The notes under the pieces are model-generated. The model was not told where the DNA came from, searched no databases, and was given only the letters and a program-made list of their open reading frames with translations. A stretch of 64,000 bases of DNA from Streptomyces thermolilacinus SPC6 (lineage in GTDB: Bacteria; Actinomycetota; Actinomycetes; Streptomycetales; Streptomycetaceae): positions 6,091,001-6,155,000 of the forward strand of contig NZ_ASHX02000001.1 in NCBI RefSeq assembly GCF_000478605.2. Reading direction: 5' to 3'. The position numbers and the translations under genes are program-made. Position 1 is the stretch's first letter. Each line of letters opens with the position of its first letter. Below are positions 1 through 8,516 of this stretch, in pieces.

Positions 1-790
1 CCGTGCTGACCAGCATCCCGTGCGCGTCGCCGATCCGCGCGGTGCCGTTCTCGCACACCGCCTCCGCCTGCACCTGGTAGCCGAACCGGCAGTTGACGTA
101 GATCTCCACGTCCGCGAGCGCCCCGCCGTCCGTCTCGAACACCACGAACTGCGGGTCGTCCAGGCCCTCCGGGGCGTTCCCCGACGGCCTCGGCCGCATC
201 ACCGTCACCGCCGTGATCTCCTGCCCCAGCAGCCACCGCGTGGCGTCCATCTCGTGGACCACCGAATCGGCCAGCAGCATCTCGCCGGTGAACCAGGGCG
301 GCGACGAGGCGTTGCGGTGCCGCTGGTGCAGCATCAGCGCCCGCCCAAGACCGCCGCCGTCCAGCAGCGCCTTCAGCCGCAGGTACTCGGCGTCGTACCG
401 CCGCATGAACCCCACCTGCACCAGCCGCCTGCCCAGCCGCTCCTCCGCCCGCACCACCCGCAGCGCGGACGCCGCGTCCGGGGTGAGCGGCTTCTCGCAC
501 AGCACCGGCAGCCCGCGCGCGAGCGCCTCCGTCAGCGCCGCCTCGTGCGCCGGACCGGGTGAGGCGACGAGTACGGCGTCCACCCCGGGCGCGGCGATGG
601 CGGCGGCCGGGTCCGTGTACGCCGTACAGCCCGCCACACCGTCCGCGACGGCCTTCGCCCGCTCACCGTCCACGTCCGCGACGGCCGCCACCCGCGCCCC
701 GCTGATCACCCGGTCGATACGGCGCACATGGTCGGCGCCCATCCGCCCCGCACCGACGACGGCCACCCCGAGCGTTCCGCGCCGAGTCAT
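1..790 (-). CDS. iolG: Gfo/Idh/MocA oxidoreductase, probable inositol 2-dehydrogenase (3' end outside window)
   Basis: An NAD(P)-dependent dehydrogenase of the Gfo/Idh/MocA family. About 263 residues are visible and the C-terminus lies beyond the left edge. The Rossmann motif GAGRMG lies near residue 13 and the family motif EKP, whose Lys acts in hydride transfer, follows near residue 95. It starts 20 bases after a TIM-barrel isomerase gene, in the same direction, and that pair is divergent from iolC-iolB-iolD. The context supports oxidation of myo-inositol to scyllo-inosose, but other Gfo/Idh/MocA sugar dehydrogenases cannot be excluded from sequence alone. The ATG start at 790 gives the standard short N-terminus before the nucleotide-binding fold. 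Confidence 0.8.
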   Translation of the reverse strand, partial: MTRRGTLGVAVVGAGRMGADHVRRIDRVISGARVAAVADVDGERAKAVADGVAGCTAYTDPAAAIAAPGVDAVLVASPGPAHEAALTEALARGLPVLCEKPLTPDAASALRVVRAEERLGRRLVQVGFMRRYDAEYLRLKALLDGGGLGRALMLHQRHRNASSPPWFTGEMLLADSVVHEMDATRWLLGQEITAVTVMRPRPSGNAPEGLDDPQFVVFETDGGALADVEIYVNCRFGYQVQAEAVCENGTARIGDAHGMLVST

Positions 791-810
791 GGTCCCTGGG
801 CCCCTTCCGG

Positions 811-1725
811 TCAGGCGCCGCACGAGCGGAGGAACCGGCGCGTGCGCACCGCGACCGGCAGTGGCCGGTCCGGCGGGCACGGGTACATGTCCTGCTCCAC
901 GATGGCGAACAGGTCCACGCCGAGGCCCTGCGCCGCCGCCAGCACCGGCTCCAGCGCGGGCACCCCGTTCGGCGGCTCGCACATCACCCCGCGCCGCACG
1001 GCGGGACCGAACGGCACCCCTTCCGCCACCACCTCCGCCAGGACGTCCGGGTCCACCTGCTTCAGGTGCAGATAGCCCAGGCGCTCCCCGTACGTCTCGA
1101 TCAGCTTCACGCTGTCGCCGCCGCAGTAGGCGTAGTGCCCCGTGTCCAGGCACAGGGACACCAGGTCCGGGTCGGTCGCGTCGAGGAACCTCTCGACGTG
1201 CTCCTCCGTGTCCAGGTGCGTGTCGGCGTGCGGGTGGACGACGATGCCGAGCCCGTACCGCTCCCGCACCTCGCGCCCCAGCCGCTCCATGCCGCGCGCC
1301 AGGTCCGCCCACTGGGCGGCGGCCAGCTCGGGCGGCTCGATCAGCTCGGCCGTCCGGTCGTCCCGCCAGAACGACGGGATGACCACCAGGTGCCGCGCCC
1401 CCATGGCGCGGGTCAGCTCCGCGACCCGGCTCACCTGCTCCCACGTCGCGTCCCACACGGACGGGCCCCGGTGCAGGGCGGTGAAGACCGTACCGGCGGA
1501 GACCTTCAGGCCGCGCCGTCCGGTCTCGTCGGCGAGCCGGGCCGGGTCGGTGGGGAGGTAGCCGTACGGGCCGAGCTCGATCCACTCGTACCCGGCCTGC
1601 GCCACCTCGTCCAGGAACCTCTCCCAGGGCACCTGCCGAGGGTCGTCGGCGAACCACACGCCCCATGAGTCGGGGGCGGAGCCGATCCTGATGCGGTCGA
1701 GGGACGGGGTGCCTGCGGTGTCCAT
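811..1725 (-). CDS. TIM-barrel sugar isomerase/dehydratase of the inositol pathway (IolE/IolI-like)
   Basis: A 304-residue member of the xylose-isomerase-like TIM barrel family. Likely metal ligands are visible in VVHPHADTH, in CLDTGHY and in the late IVEQD segment. In inositol catabolism such proteins either dehydrate scyllo-inosose (IolE) or isomerise inosose (IolI), and I cannot separate the two here. The frame stays open for 465 bases upstream. I chose ATG 1725 because GAAAGGA precedes it at good spacing and because upstream translation is a Ser/Thr/Asp tandem repeat foreign to the family. It is co-directional with iolG, 20 bases apart, and divergent from iolC. Confidence 0.8.
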   Translation of the reverse strand: MDTAGTPSLDRIRIGSAPDSWGVWFADDPRQVPWERFLDEVAQAGYEWIELGPYGYLPTDPARLADETGRRGLKVSAGTVFTALHRGPSVWDATWEQVSRVAELTRAMGARHLVVIPSFWRDDRTAELIEPPELAAAQWADLARGMERLGREVRERYGLGIVVHPHADTHLDTEEHVERFLDATDPDLVSLCLDTGHYAYCGGDSVKLIETYGERLGYLHLKQVDPDVLAEVVAEGVPFGPAVRRGVMCEPPNGVPALEPVLAAAQGLGVDLFAIVEQDMYPCPPDRPLPVAVRTRRFLRSCGA

Positions 1726-2089
1726 ACGCGGTCCTTTCACCCGGCGGGCGAGTGGGCGGTGCTGGGCGTGCTCGGCGGTCGTGGTGCTGTCGGTGGTGGT
1801 GTTGTCGGTCGTGACGCTGTCGGTGGTGGTGTTGTCGGTCGTGGTGCTGTCGGTCGTGACGCTGTACGGGCGGGGCCTTCGCTGGTGCTGCCGGTCGGTG
1901 CGGGCGGTTCGCCGGTGGGCGCCGACCCTATCGGCATGATGCCGGGAACGGGCGCCGTGTGGTCCAACTGTCCGGCACCTCACCGTGCGACCGTGGCGAC
2001 GGTACGGGGATGGGAGCGCCGGGCCCGGGGGAGGACATCTGGAGGCACCCCCGGCCCCGACCGCCCCGCCGGCCCCAGGAGCGACCCGC
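1726..2089. promoter_or_regulatory. Divergent intergenic region between the two inositol transcription units
   Basis: These 364 bases separate the isomerase and iolC starts and must hold both promoters. About 80 bases are a tandem repeat (listed separately). I found no confident -35/-10 pair or inverted repeat. Upstream start codons for iolC at 1985 and for the isomerase at 2190 are in frame but lack family homology, so I treat the sequence as non-coding. Confidence 0.5.
1786..1865. repeat. Tandem repeat, 30-bp period with internal 15-bp half units
   Basis: The unit is built from GCTGTCGGTGGTGGT and GTTGTCGGTCGTGAC halves. Two copies are nearly complete and a third is partial. It lies in the leader of the isomerase gene. 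Being a multiple of three, the array keeps the upstream frame open and would encode a Thr/Asp/Ser-rich run if translated. Confidence 0.75.
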
Positions 2090-3118
2090 ATGCCCGAACC
2101 CGCACCCACTGAACCCGTACCCGCTGAACCCGCGCCCGCCGACCCCGTACCCCCAGGCCCCGCGCCCGAGCCCTTCGACCTGATCGCCATGGGGCGCGTC
2201 GGCGTGGACCTCTACCCCCTCCAGACCGGCGTCCCGCTGGCCCGGGTCGAGACCTTCGGCAAGTTCCTCGGCGGGTCCGCCACCAACGTGGCCGTGGCCG
2301 CCGCCCGCCTCGGCCGTACCGCCGCGCTCATCACCCGCACCGGCGACGACCCGTTCGGCGCGTACGCGCACGAGGCCCTGCGGGAGTTCGGCGTGGACGA
2401 CCGCTGGGTCACCCCCGTCGACGGCCTCCCCACGCCCGTCACCTTCTGCGAGATCTTCCCGCCGGACCACTTCCCCCTCTACTTCTACCGCCGCCCCAAA
2501 GCGCCCGACCTGGAGATCCACCCCGGCGAACTCGACTACGACGCCCTGCGCGCCGCCCGCGTCCTGTGGACCACCGGCACCGGCCTGAGCGCCGAGCCCA
2601 GCCGCGCCGCCACCCTCGCCGCGCTCCGGGCCCGGGCCCGTACCGGCATCACCGTCCTCGACCTCGACTGGCGGCCCGCGTTCTGGCCCGACCCCGCCGA
2701 GGCCCGCCCCCACTACGCCGAGGCCCTGCGGCACGCCACAGTCGCCGTCGGCAACCTGGAGGAGTGCGAGATCGCCACCGGGCTGCGCGAACCGCGCGCC
2801 TGCGCCCGCGCGCTCCTCGGCACGGGCGTCGAACTCGCCGTCGTCAAACAGGGACCCGCCGGTGTCCTCGCCGTCCACCGCGACGGCACCACCGCCGAGG
2901 TCCCGCCCGTCGAGGTCGAGGTGGTCAACGGGCTCGGCGCGGGGGACGCGTTCGGCGGGGCCCTGTGCCACGGCCTCCTGGCGGGCTGGGACCTGGAGCG
3001 GACCGCGCGGTACGCCAACGCGGCGGGCGCCCTCGTCGCCTCCCGCCTCGCCTGCTCCTCCGCGATGCCCACCGCCGACGAGGTGGACGCGCTCCTGGCC
3101 GCCACCGGCCCGCGATAG
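2090..3118 (+). CDS. iolC: 5-dehydro-2-deoxygluconokinase
   Basis: A PfkB/ribokinase-family kinase of 342 residues. It phosphorylates 5-dehydro-2-deoxy-D-gluconate, an intermediate of myo-inositol breakdown. The N-terminal substrate segment reads GKFLGGSATNVAVAAARLG, and the C-terminal PfkB signature GLGAGDAFGGAL carries the catalytic Asp and anion hole. I chose ATG 2090, preceded by CCAGGAGC; the first 22 residues are a Pro/Glu/Ala-rich tail before the fold. Upstream in-frame ATG 1985 would add only low-complexity sequence. It is first in an iolC-iolB-iolD unit, 72 bases ahead of iolB. Confidence 0.9.
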   Translation: MPEPAPTEPVPAEPAPADPVPPGPAPEPFDLIAMGRVGVDLYPLQTGVPLARVETFGKFLGGSATNVAVAAARLGRTAALITRTGDDPFGAYAHEALREFGVDDRWVTPVDGLPTPVTFCEIFPPDHFPLYFYRRPKAPDLEIHPGELDYDALRAARVLWTTGTGLSAEPSRAATLAALRARARTGITVLDLDWRPAFWPDPAEARPHYAEALRHATVAVGNLEECEIATGLREPRACARALLGTGVELAVVKQGPAGVLAVHRDGTTAEVPPVEVEVVNGLGAGDAFGGALCHGLLAGWDLERTARYANAAGALVASRLACSSAMPTADEVDALLAATGPR

Positions 3119-3190
3119 CCCCCGCCCGCCCCGTACCGAGGCAGCCCGCCAGCGCCCGGCCCCCAGGACCCAGGAGAGCAAAGGAGCCCC

Positions 3191-4090
3191 GTGAACCCCA
3201 CGACCGGCACCACCGGCCGCCACCACCTGCCCGCCGGCACCGCCGCGAACGGCGCGTACACCGTGGACATCACCCCCGCCACCGCCCGCTGGGGCCACGC
3301 CGCGCTGCGCGTGCTGCGCCTGCCGCCCGGCGGCACCCACACGTACGACACGGGCGACAGCGAGTGGATCGTGCTGCCGCTCGCCGGGGGCTGCACGGTG
3401 ACCGCCGACGGCCGGACCTTCCCCCTCACCGGCCGCCCGGACGTGTTCAGCGCCGTCACCGACTTCGCGTACGTCCCCCGCGACACCCGCGTCACGGTCA
3501 CCTCGCCCGGCGGGGGCCGCTTCGCCCTCGCGGGCGCCCGCTGCGAGCGCCGCCTGCCCGCCCGGTACGGACCCGCCCCCGCCGTCCCCGTCGAACTGCG
3601 CGGCACCGGCACCTGCTCCCGGCAGGTCAACAACTTCGCCGCCGCCGACACGTACCACTGCGACCGGCTCATCGCCGTCGAGGTCCTCACACCAGGCGGC
3701 AACTGGTCGTCCTACCCGCCGCACAAGCACGACGAGCACCACCCCGGCGAGGAGTCGCGCCTGGAGGAGATCTACTACTTCGAGATCGCCCCGCACGACG
3801 GCACCCCCGGCCTCGGCTACCACCGGGTCTCGCCGTCCGGGCGCGGCGGGAACACCGACCTCCTCGCCGAGGTCCGCGACGGCGACACCGTCCTCGTCCC
3901 GGACGGCTGGCACGGCCCGTCCATCGCCGCGCCCGGACACGACATGTACTACCTCAACGTCATGGCGGGGCCCGGCGACGAACGGGCCTGGCTCATCCGC
4001 GATCACCCCGACCACGCCTGGGTCCGCTCCACCTGGCCCGCGCGGCCCGCCGACCCCCGGCTCCCCCTGTACACCGCCCCCACGCAGTGA
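3191..4090 (+). CDS. iolB: 5-deoxy-glucuronate isomerase
   Basis: A 299-residue bicupin of the KduI/IolB family that isomerises 5-deoxy-D-glucuronate to 5-dehydro-2-deoxy-D-gluconate, the IolC substrate. The C-terminal cupin shows the metal-ligand pattern PPHKHDEH followed by EEIYYFEI, then WHGPS further on. The GTG start at 3191 follows AAAGGAGCCCC. Size and motif spacing match the family. It lies between iolC and iolD, with only 11 bases to the iolD start, so co-transcription is expected. Confidence 0.92.
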   Translation: MNPTTGTTGRHHLPAGTAANGAYTVDITPATARWGHAALRVLRLPPGGTHTYDTGDSEWIVLPLAGGCTVTADGRTFPLTGRPDVFSAVTDFAYVPRDTRVTVTSPGGGRFALAGARCERRLPARYGPAPAVPVELRGTGTCSRQVNNFAAADTYHCDRLIAVEVLTPGGNWSSYPPHKHDEHHPGEESRLEEIYYFEIAPHDGTPGLGYHRVSPSGRGGNTDLLAEVRDGDTVLVPDGWHGPSIAAPGHDMYYLNVMAGPGDERAWLIRDHPDHAWVRSTWPARPADPRLPLYTAPTQ

Positions 4091-4101
4091 GGTCCCCCCG
4101 C

Positions 4102-6006
4102 ATGCGCCCGACGACCCGCCTCACCACCGCCCAGGCACTGGTGCGCTTCCTGTCGGCCCAGTACACCGAACGCGACGGCGCGCACCACCGGCTGATCGCC
4201 GCCACCTGGGGCATCTTCGGCCACGGCAACGTCGCCGGGATCGGCCAGGCCCTCCTGGAGGCGGGCGAGGAGGCCATGCCGTTCCACCAGGGCCGCAACG
4301 AACAGGCCATGGTCCACGCGGCGGTCGGCTACGCGCGCCACCTCAACCGGCTCTCCGCGCACGCCGTCACCACCTCCATCGGCCCCGGCGCCACCAACCT
4401 GGTCACCGGCGCCGCCCTCGCCACCGTCAACCGGCTGCCCGTCCTGCTCCTCCCCGGCGACCACTTCGCCACCCACCCCGCCGACCCGCTGCTCCAGCAG
4501 CTGGAACACCCCCTGCACGGCGACGTGTCCGTCAACGACACGCTCCGCCCCGTCTCCCGCTCCTTCGACCGGATCACCCGCCCCGAGGCGCTGATCCCGG
4601 CCGCGCTGAACGCCATGCGGGTCCTCGCCGACCCCGCCGAGACCGGCGCCGTCACGCTCGCCCTGCCGCAGGACGTGCAGGCCGAGGCGTACGACTGGCC
4701 CGACGAGTTCTTCGCGCGGCGCGTGTGGCCCGTGCGCCGCCCCGCCCCCGACCCGGAGCAGCTCGCCGAGGCCGTACGCCTGGTGCGCGCCGCTCGGCGG
4801 CCGCTCGTCGTCGCGGGCGGCGGAGTCCACCACAGCGAGGCCGAGGACGCCCTGAGGGCCCTCGCCGACGCGACGGGCATCCCCGTCGCCTCCACCCAGG
4901 CGGGCAAGGGCTCCCTGCGCCACGACCACCCCGCCGACCTCGGCGGCATCGGCCACACCGGGACGGCCGCCGCCGACGACATCGCCCGCACCGCCGACCT
5001 GGTCATCGGCGTCGGCACCCGCTACACCGACTTCACGACCGCGTCCGGCACCCTCTTCGCCCACCCCGGCGTACGGTTCGTCAACCTCAACACCACCCCG
5101 TCCGACGCCCACAAGATGGCCGCCCACCCCCTCGTCGCCGACGCCCGCGCGGGCCTCGCGGCGCTGACCGGAGCCCTCGCCGGGTACCGTGTCCCGCCCG
5201 CCTACGAGGCCGAGTACCTCGACCGCCGCGCCCGCTGGGAGCGGGTGGTCCGGGCCGCGCTGCGGGCCGGTGACGACGACGCCGTACCCACGCAGACGCA
5301 GCTGATCGGCGCCCTCGACGCGGTCGTCGGGGACGAGGACGTCGTCGTCAACGCCGCCGGTTCGCTCCCCGGCGACCTGCACAAGCTGTGGCGCGCCCGC
5401 TCCCCGCGCCAGTACCACCTGGAGTACGGCTACTCCTGCATGGGCTACGAGATCCCCGGCGCGATCGGTGTGCGGCTCGCCGCGCCCGGTACCCCCGTCT
5501 GGGCGCTCGTCGGCGACGGCACGTACCTCATGATGCCCACCGAGATCGTCACGGCCGTGCAGGAGCGGCTGCCGGTCAACGTGGTCGTCGTGCAGAACCA
5601 CGGGTACGCCTCCATCGGCGGCCTCTCCGAGCAGGTCGGCGCCGAACGGTTCGCCACCGCCTACCGCTTCCGCGCCGCCGACGGCACCTACACCGGCGAC
5701 CCGCTCCCCGTGGACCTCGCCGCGAACGCCGCCAGCCTCGGCATGGACGTGCTGCGGCCGCGCACGGTGGGGGAGCTGCGGGCCGCGCTCGCCGAGGCCC
5801 GCGCCTCGGACCGGCCGACGTGCGTGTACGTCGAGACGGCCCCGCCCGGCCCGGAGGCACCCGGCGCGTCCGCGTGGTGGGACGTACCGGTCGCCGAGGT
5901 CGCCTCCCGGGACGCCGCCGTACGGGCCCGCGGAGCGTACGAACGGCGGGCGGGGGAGGTGCGCCGGTACCTCGCCGGGCCCTGGACGGACCGCGACGGC
6001 GGCTGA
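4102..6006 (+). CDS. iolD: 3D-(3,5/4)-trihydroxycyclohexane-1,2-dione acylhydrolase
   Basis: A thiamine-diphosphate enzyme of 634 residues that opens the cyclic dione of the inositol pathway to 5-deoxy-glucuronate. The N-terminal PYR domain carries the proton-relay Glu in GRNEQAM. The C-terminal PP domain carries GDGTYLMMP near residue 471 and the Mg/ThDP-binding partner in VVQNHGYASIGG, the GDG-x(n)-N pattern. The open frame extends far upstream, but only sequence from ATG 4102 matches the family, and iolB ends 11 bases earlier. A clear Shine-Dalgarno is not obvious (GAGGTCC), so translational coupling to iolB is likely. It converges on a MarR gene 35 bases away. Confidence 0.92.
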   Translation: MRPTTRLTTAQALVRFLSAQYTERDGAHHRLIAATWGIFGHGNVAGIGQALLEAGEEAMPFHQGRNEQAMVHAAVGYARHLNRLSAHAVTTSIGPGATNLVTGAALATVNRLPVLLLPGDHFATHPADPLLQQLEHPLHGDVSVNDTLRPVSRSFDRITRPEALIPAALNAMRVLADPAETGAVTLALPQDVQAEAYDWPDEFFARRVWPVRRPAPDPEQLAEAVRLVRAARRPLVVAGGGVHHSEAEDALRALADATGIPVASTQAGKGSLRHDHPADLGGIGHTGTAAADDIARTADLVIGVGTRYTDFTTASGTLFAHPGVRFVNLNTTPSDAHKMAAHPLVADARAGLAALTGALAGYRVPPAYEAEYLDRRARWERVVRAALRAGDDDAVPTQTQLIGALDAVVGDEDVVVNAAGSLPGDLHKLWRARSPRQYHLEYGYSCMGYEIPGAIGVRLAAPGTPVWALVGDGTYLMMPTEIVTAVQERLPVNVVVVQNHGYASIGGLSEQVGAERFATAYRFRAADGTYTGDPLPVDLAANAASLGMDVLRPRTVGELRAALAEARASDRPTCVYVETAPPGPEAPGASAWWDVPVAEVASRDAAVRARGAYERRAGEVRRYLAGPWTDRDGG

Positions 6007-6041
6007 GCCGGCGCCGGTGCCCGTCCTCCACCGCGCGGCGC

Positions 6042-6524
6042 CTACCGCGCGGGCTCGGGGCGGAGGCGCCGTGCCGGGTCGATCGCCTCGACGGCGGTGA
6101 CGAGCGGAGCCAGCTCGGGGTTCCTGGCGGCTTCGTCGAGCGCCTCGCGCAGGGCGGCGTCGTTGGTGGGCCTGGCCTCCTCCAGGAGCTTCAGCCCCGC
6201 CTCGCTGACGTCCGTGTAGATGCCGCGGCGGTCCGTCGGGCACAGGTAGCGGGAGAGGAGCCCGCGGTCCTCCAGACGGGTGACCAGGCGCGTGGTGGCG
6301 CTCTGGCTGAGCACCACGGCGTCGGCGACCTGCTTCATCTGCAGGTGCCCGCCGTCGCCGTCGTGCTGGCGGCTGAGGACGTCGAGAAGCGAGTACTCGC
6401 GGACGCTCAGCCCATGCCCGGACTGGAGGGCGCGCTCCAGGTGCGCCTCGATCCTGCCGTACAGGACGTAGAGGGCGGCCCAGCCATTGGCGAGGGCGGT
6501 GAGCGCGGGGTCCGTGGCGGTCAT
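6042..6524 (-). CDS. MarR-family transcriptional regulator
   Basis: A 160-residue winged helix-turn-helix protein. The DNA-binding segment runs LSVREYSLLDVLSRQ through LQMKQVADAVVLSQSATTRLV, with the wing LCPTDRRGIYTDVS, a typical MarR pattern. The frame is open to 6740, but I chose ATG 6524 because AAGGAGACC precedes it and the upstream residues are unlike the family. It is divergent from an MFS efflux gene, the classic arrangement in which MarR represses the pump and itself and is released by a small ligand. The inducer is unknown. Confidence 0.88.
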   Translation of the reverse strand: MTATDPALTALANGWAALYVLYGRIEAHLERALQSGHGLSVREYSLLDVLSRQHDGDGGHLQMKQVADAVVLSQSATTRLVTRLEDRGLLSRYLCPTDRRGIYTDVSEAGLKLLEEARPTNDAALREALDEAARNPELAPLVTAVEAIDPARRLRPEPAR

Positions 6525-6712
6525 GGCACGGGTCTCCTTCCGGATGCGGCTGAAGTCCAGGGTACGGCTTGCCCGTGAATAGCCGCCAGAGCCGGTATGA
6601 GGCTTATACAAGTTTTTCAGCTCCCTTTGGAGTTCCTGAGGCCGTCCCGTATGCCGCTGGCCTGCGGTTTCCCCCTTCATGCCGCGATCAACACAGACCA
6701 TCGACGGATGCC

Positions 6713-6733
6713 CGCGCTTGCATTTAAAGCGCG
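6713..6733. promoter_or_regulatory. 21-bp inverted repeat, candidate MarR operator
   Basis: The arms CGCGCTT and AAGCGCG are perfect and are separated by seven bases (GCATTTA). The site lies 11 bases upstream of the -35 of the MFS promoter, within the marR-MFS divergent region. The AT-rich centre stands out against the surrounding GC content. Position and symmetry fit a dimeric MarR operator. Confidence 0.5.
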
Positions 6734-6743
6734 TCTGCAACTA

Positions 6744-6772
6744 TTGTCGATGCCTGTTGGGCGCACTAGCAA
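6744..6772 (+). promoter_or_regulatory. Candidate promoter of the MFS efflux gene
   Basis: A -35 TTGTCG (6744-6749) and a -10 TAGCAA (6767-6772) are separated by 17 bases. Transcription would begin near 6779, which makes the in-frame ATG at 6777 unusable and supports ATG 6792 as the start. Confidence 0.5.
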
Positions 6773-6791
6773 TCGCATGAAGGGTCGCGCC

Positions 6792-7988
6792 ATGCCTCTC
6801 GCACTTCTCGCCCTGGCCATCGGGGCGTTCGGAATCGGCACCACCGAGTTCGTGATCATGGGTCTGCTGCCCCGGATCGCGGGCGACTACGGTGTCACCA
6901 TCCCCACCGCCGGGCTGCTCGTCACCGGCTACGCGATCGGCGTCGTCATCGGCGCCCCGCTGATGACCGTGCTCGGCACGCGTATCAGCCGAAAGACGAT
7001 GCTGATGCTGCTGATGGGCCTGTTCGTGGTGGGCAACCTGCTCTCCGCGCTGGCGCCCTCCTTCGGCATGATGCTCACCGGCCGGGTCGTGGCGTCACTC
7101 GCCCACGGCGCGTTCTTCGGCATCGGCTCGGTGGTCGCCGCCGATCTGGTCGCCCCCGACAAGAAGGCGGGCGCCATCGCCACCATGTTCACCGGCCTGA
7201 CCGTCGCGAACATCGTCGGTGTGCCGCTGGGCACCTTCATCGGCCAGGCCGTCGGCTGGCGCACCACCTTCGCCGCCGTCGCCGGGCTCGGTGTCCTGGG
7301 GCTCGTGGGCATCGCCCGGCTCGTGCCCGCCATGCCCCGGCCCGAGGGCGCCCGCCTCCGCGGGGAACTCACGGCCTTCCGCAGCCCGCAGGTGCTGCTC
7401 GCCATGGCGATGACCGTCCTCGGCTTCGGCGGCGTCTTCGCCGCGATCACCTACATCGCGCCGATGATGACCCGCGTCGCCGGCTACTCCGACGGTGCGG
7501 TGACCTGGCTGCTCGTCCTCTTCGGCGTCGGCATGTTCCTCGGCAACCTCCTCGGCGGGCGCTACGCCGACCGCAGGCTCATGCCGATGCTGTACGCCAC
7601 CCTCGGCGGGCTCGCCGTGGTCCTCGCGCTGTTCACCGTCACCGCCCACAGCCGCCCCCTGGCCGCCGTCAGCATCTTCCTCGTCGGCGCGCTCGGCTTC
7701 GCCACCGTGCCGCCGCTGCAGAAGCGCGTCCTGGACCAGGCCCACGGCGCCCCGACGCTGGCGTCCGCCGTCAACATCGGAGCGTTCAACCTCGGAAACG
7801 CGCTGGCCGCCTGGCTCGGCGGGCTCGTCATAGCCGCCGGTCTCGGCTACACCGCCCCCAACTGGGTCGGCGCCCTCCTCGCCGGCGCGGCCCTGCTCCT
7901 CGCCCTGTGGTCCGCCGCCCTGGAGCGCCGCGCCCCCGCACCCGAGGCGACGGCCGCGGGTCCCGCCCACACGCTCGTACACCACTGA
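6792..7988 (+). CDS. MFS drug efflux transporter (DHA1, AraJ/Cmx-like)
   Basis: A 398-residue proton-coupled exporter with about 12 hydrophobic segments. The N-terminus ALAIGAFGIGTTEFVIMGLLP is characteristic of the AraJ/PbuE/chloramphenicol-exporter branch, and the loop-2/3 motif GTRISRKTM is present. I chose ATG 6792 after GAAGGGTC. The C-terminal tail is a short Ala/Pro stretch. A GlcG/HbpS-like gene follows 26 bases later and the divergent MarR probably controls both. The substrate is unknown. Confidence 0.85.
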   Translation: MPLALLALAIGAFGIGTTEFVIMGLLPRIAGDYGVTIPTAGLLVTGYAIGVVIGAPLMTVLGTRISRKTMLMLLMGLFVVGNLLSALAPSFGMMLTGRVVASLAHGAFFGIGSVVAADLVAPDKKAGAIATMFTGLTVANIVGVPLGTFIGQAVGWRTTFAAVAGLGVLGLVGIARLVPAMPRPEGARLRGELTAFRSPQVLLAMAMTVLGFGGVFAAITYIAPMMTRVAGYSDGAVTWLLVLFGVGMFLGNLLGGRYADRRLMPMLYATLGGLAVVLALFTVTAHSRPLAAVSIFLVGALGFATVPPLQKRVLDQAHGAPTLASAVNIGAFNLGNALAAWLGGLVIAAGLGYTAPNWVGALLAGAALLLALWSAALERRAPAPEATAAGPAHTLVHH

Positions 7989-8014
7989 TCTTCCGGCCCA
8001 AGGAGAACCACACC

Positions 8015-8437
8015 GTGAACACCGTGACCGTCACCCCGCTCACCACCGCCGACGCCGAGACCCTCGTCGCGGCCGCCCGTGCCGCCGCCGACGCGGCCGG
8101 TGTCCCCGTCAGCGTCACCGTCCTCGACGCTGGGGGCCACCTCCTCGCCTTCCGCCGCGACGACCGCGCGGTCCTCATCTCGGGCGAGACCAGCACCCGC
8201 AAGGCGTACACCGCCCTCCAGCTGAACGCCCCCACCGCCGAACTCGTCGGCCTGGTCAAGCCCGACGGTCCCTTCCACTCCCTGCCCACCGCCCTCGACC
8301 GGCCGCTGCTGTTCATCGCCGGAGGCGTTCCCGTCCACCGCGACGGCCGTCTGGTCGGCGCGATAGGTGTCGGCGGGGGCGCTCCCGAGCAGGACCACGG
8401 CTTTGCCACCGCAGCGCTGGAGGAACTCTCCCGGTGA
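8015..8437 (+). CDS. GlcG/HbpS-family small-molecule-binding protein
   Basis: A 140-residue protein of the GlcG/HbpS fold (formerly DUF336). Conserved stretches are PVSVTVLDAGGHLLAFRRDD near residue 30 and a glycine-rich end, GAIGVGGGAPEQDHGFATAAL. HbpS, a Streptomyces member, binds heme in the extracellular space, but this copy has no signal peptide and is probably cytoplasmic. GTG 8015 follows AAGGAGAACCACACC. It shares a transcript with the MFS pump, suggesting a ligand-binding or detoxifying accessory role. The ligand is not deducible. Confidence 0.75.
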   Translation: MNTVTVTPLTTADAETLVAAARAAADAAGVPVSVTVLDAGGHLLAFRRDDRAVLISGETSTRKAYTALQLNAPTAELVGLVKPDGPFHSLPTALDRPLLFIAGGVPVHRDGRLVGAIGVGGGAPEQDHGFATAALEELSR

Positions 8438-8447
8438 GCCCCGCGCG

Positions 8448-8496
8448 CCCTTCGCGGGCCCTGCCTCCCACGGGGGGGGGGAGGGCCCGCGAAGGG
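8448..8496. terminator. Bidirectional hairpin terminator
   Basis: Perfect 15-bp arms (8448-8462 and 8482-8496) flank a 19-base loop that contains ten consecutive G. It lies between two convergent genes ending at 8437 and 8517, so it can serve both. Confidence 0.85.
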
Positions 8497-8516
8497 TGTG
8501 GCGCCGGGCGCCCCGC

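Noticed and set aside
1985..2089. 35-codon upstream extension of iolC from ATG 1985
   Set aside because: No ribosome site and Pro/Gly-rich sequence unlike PfkB kinases; ATG 2090 has an AGGAG site.
2566..4101. Possible 512-codon N-terminal extension of iolD
   Set aside because: It runs through iolC and iolB in another frame and gives Arg/Pro/His-rich sequence; IolD homology begins at ATG 4102.
4003..6243. 746-codon open frame on the minus strand
   Set aside because: Antisense of iolD; no recognisable domain and biased composition.
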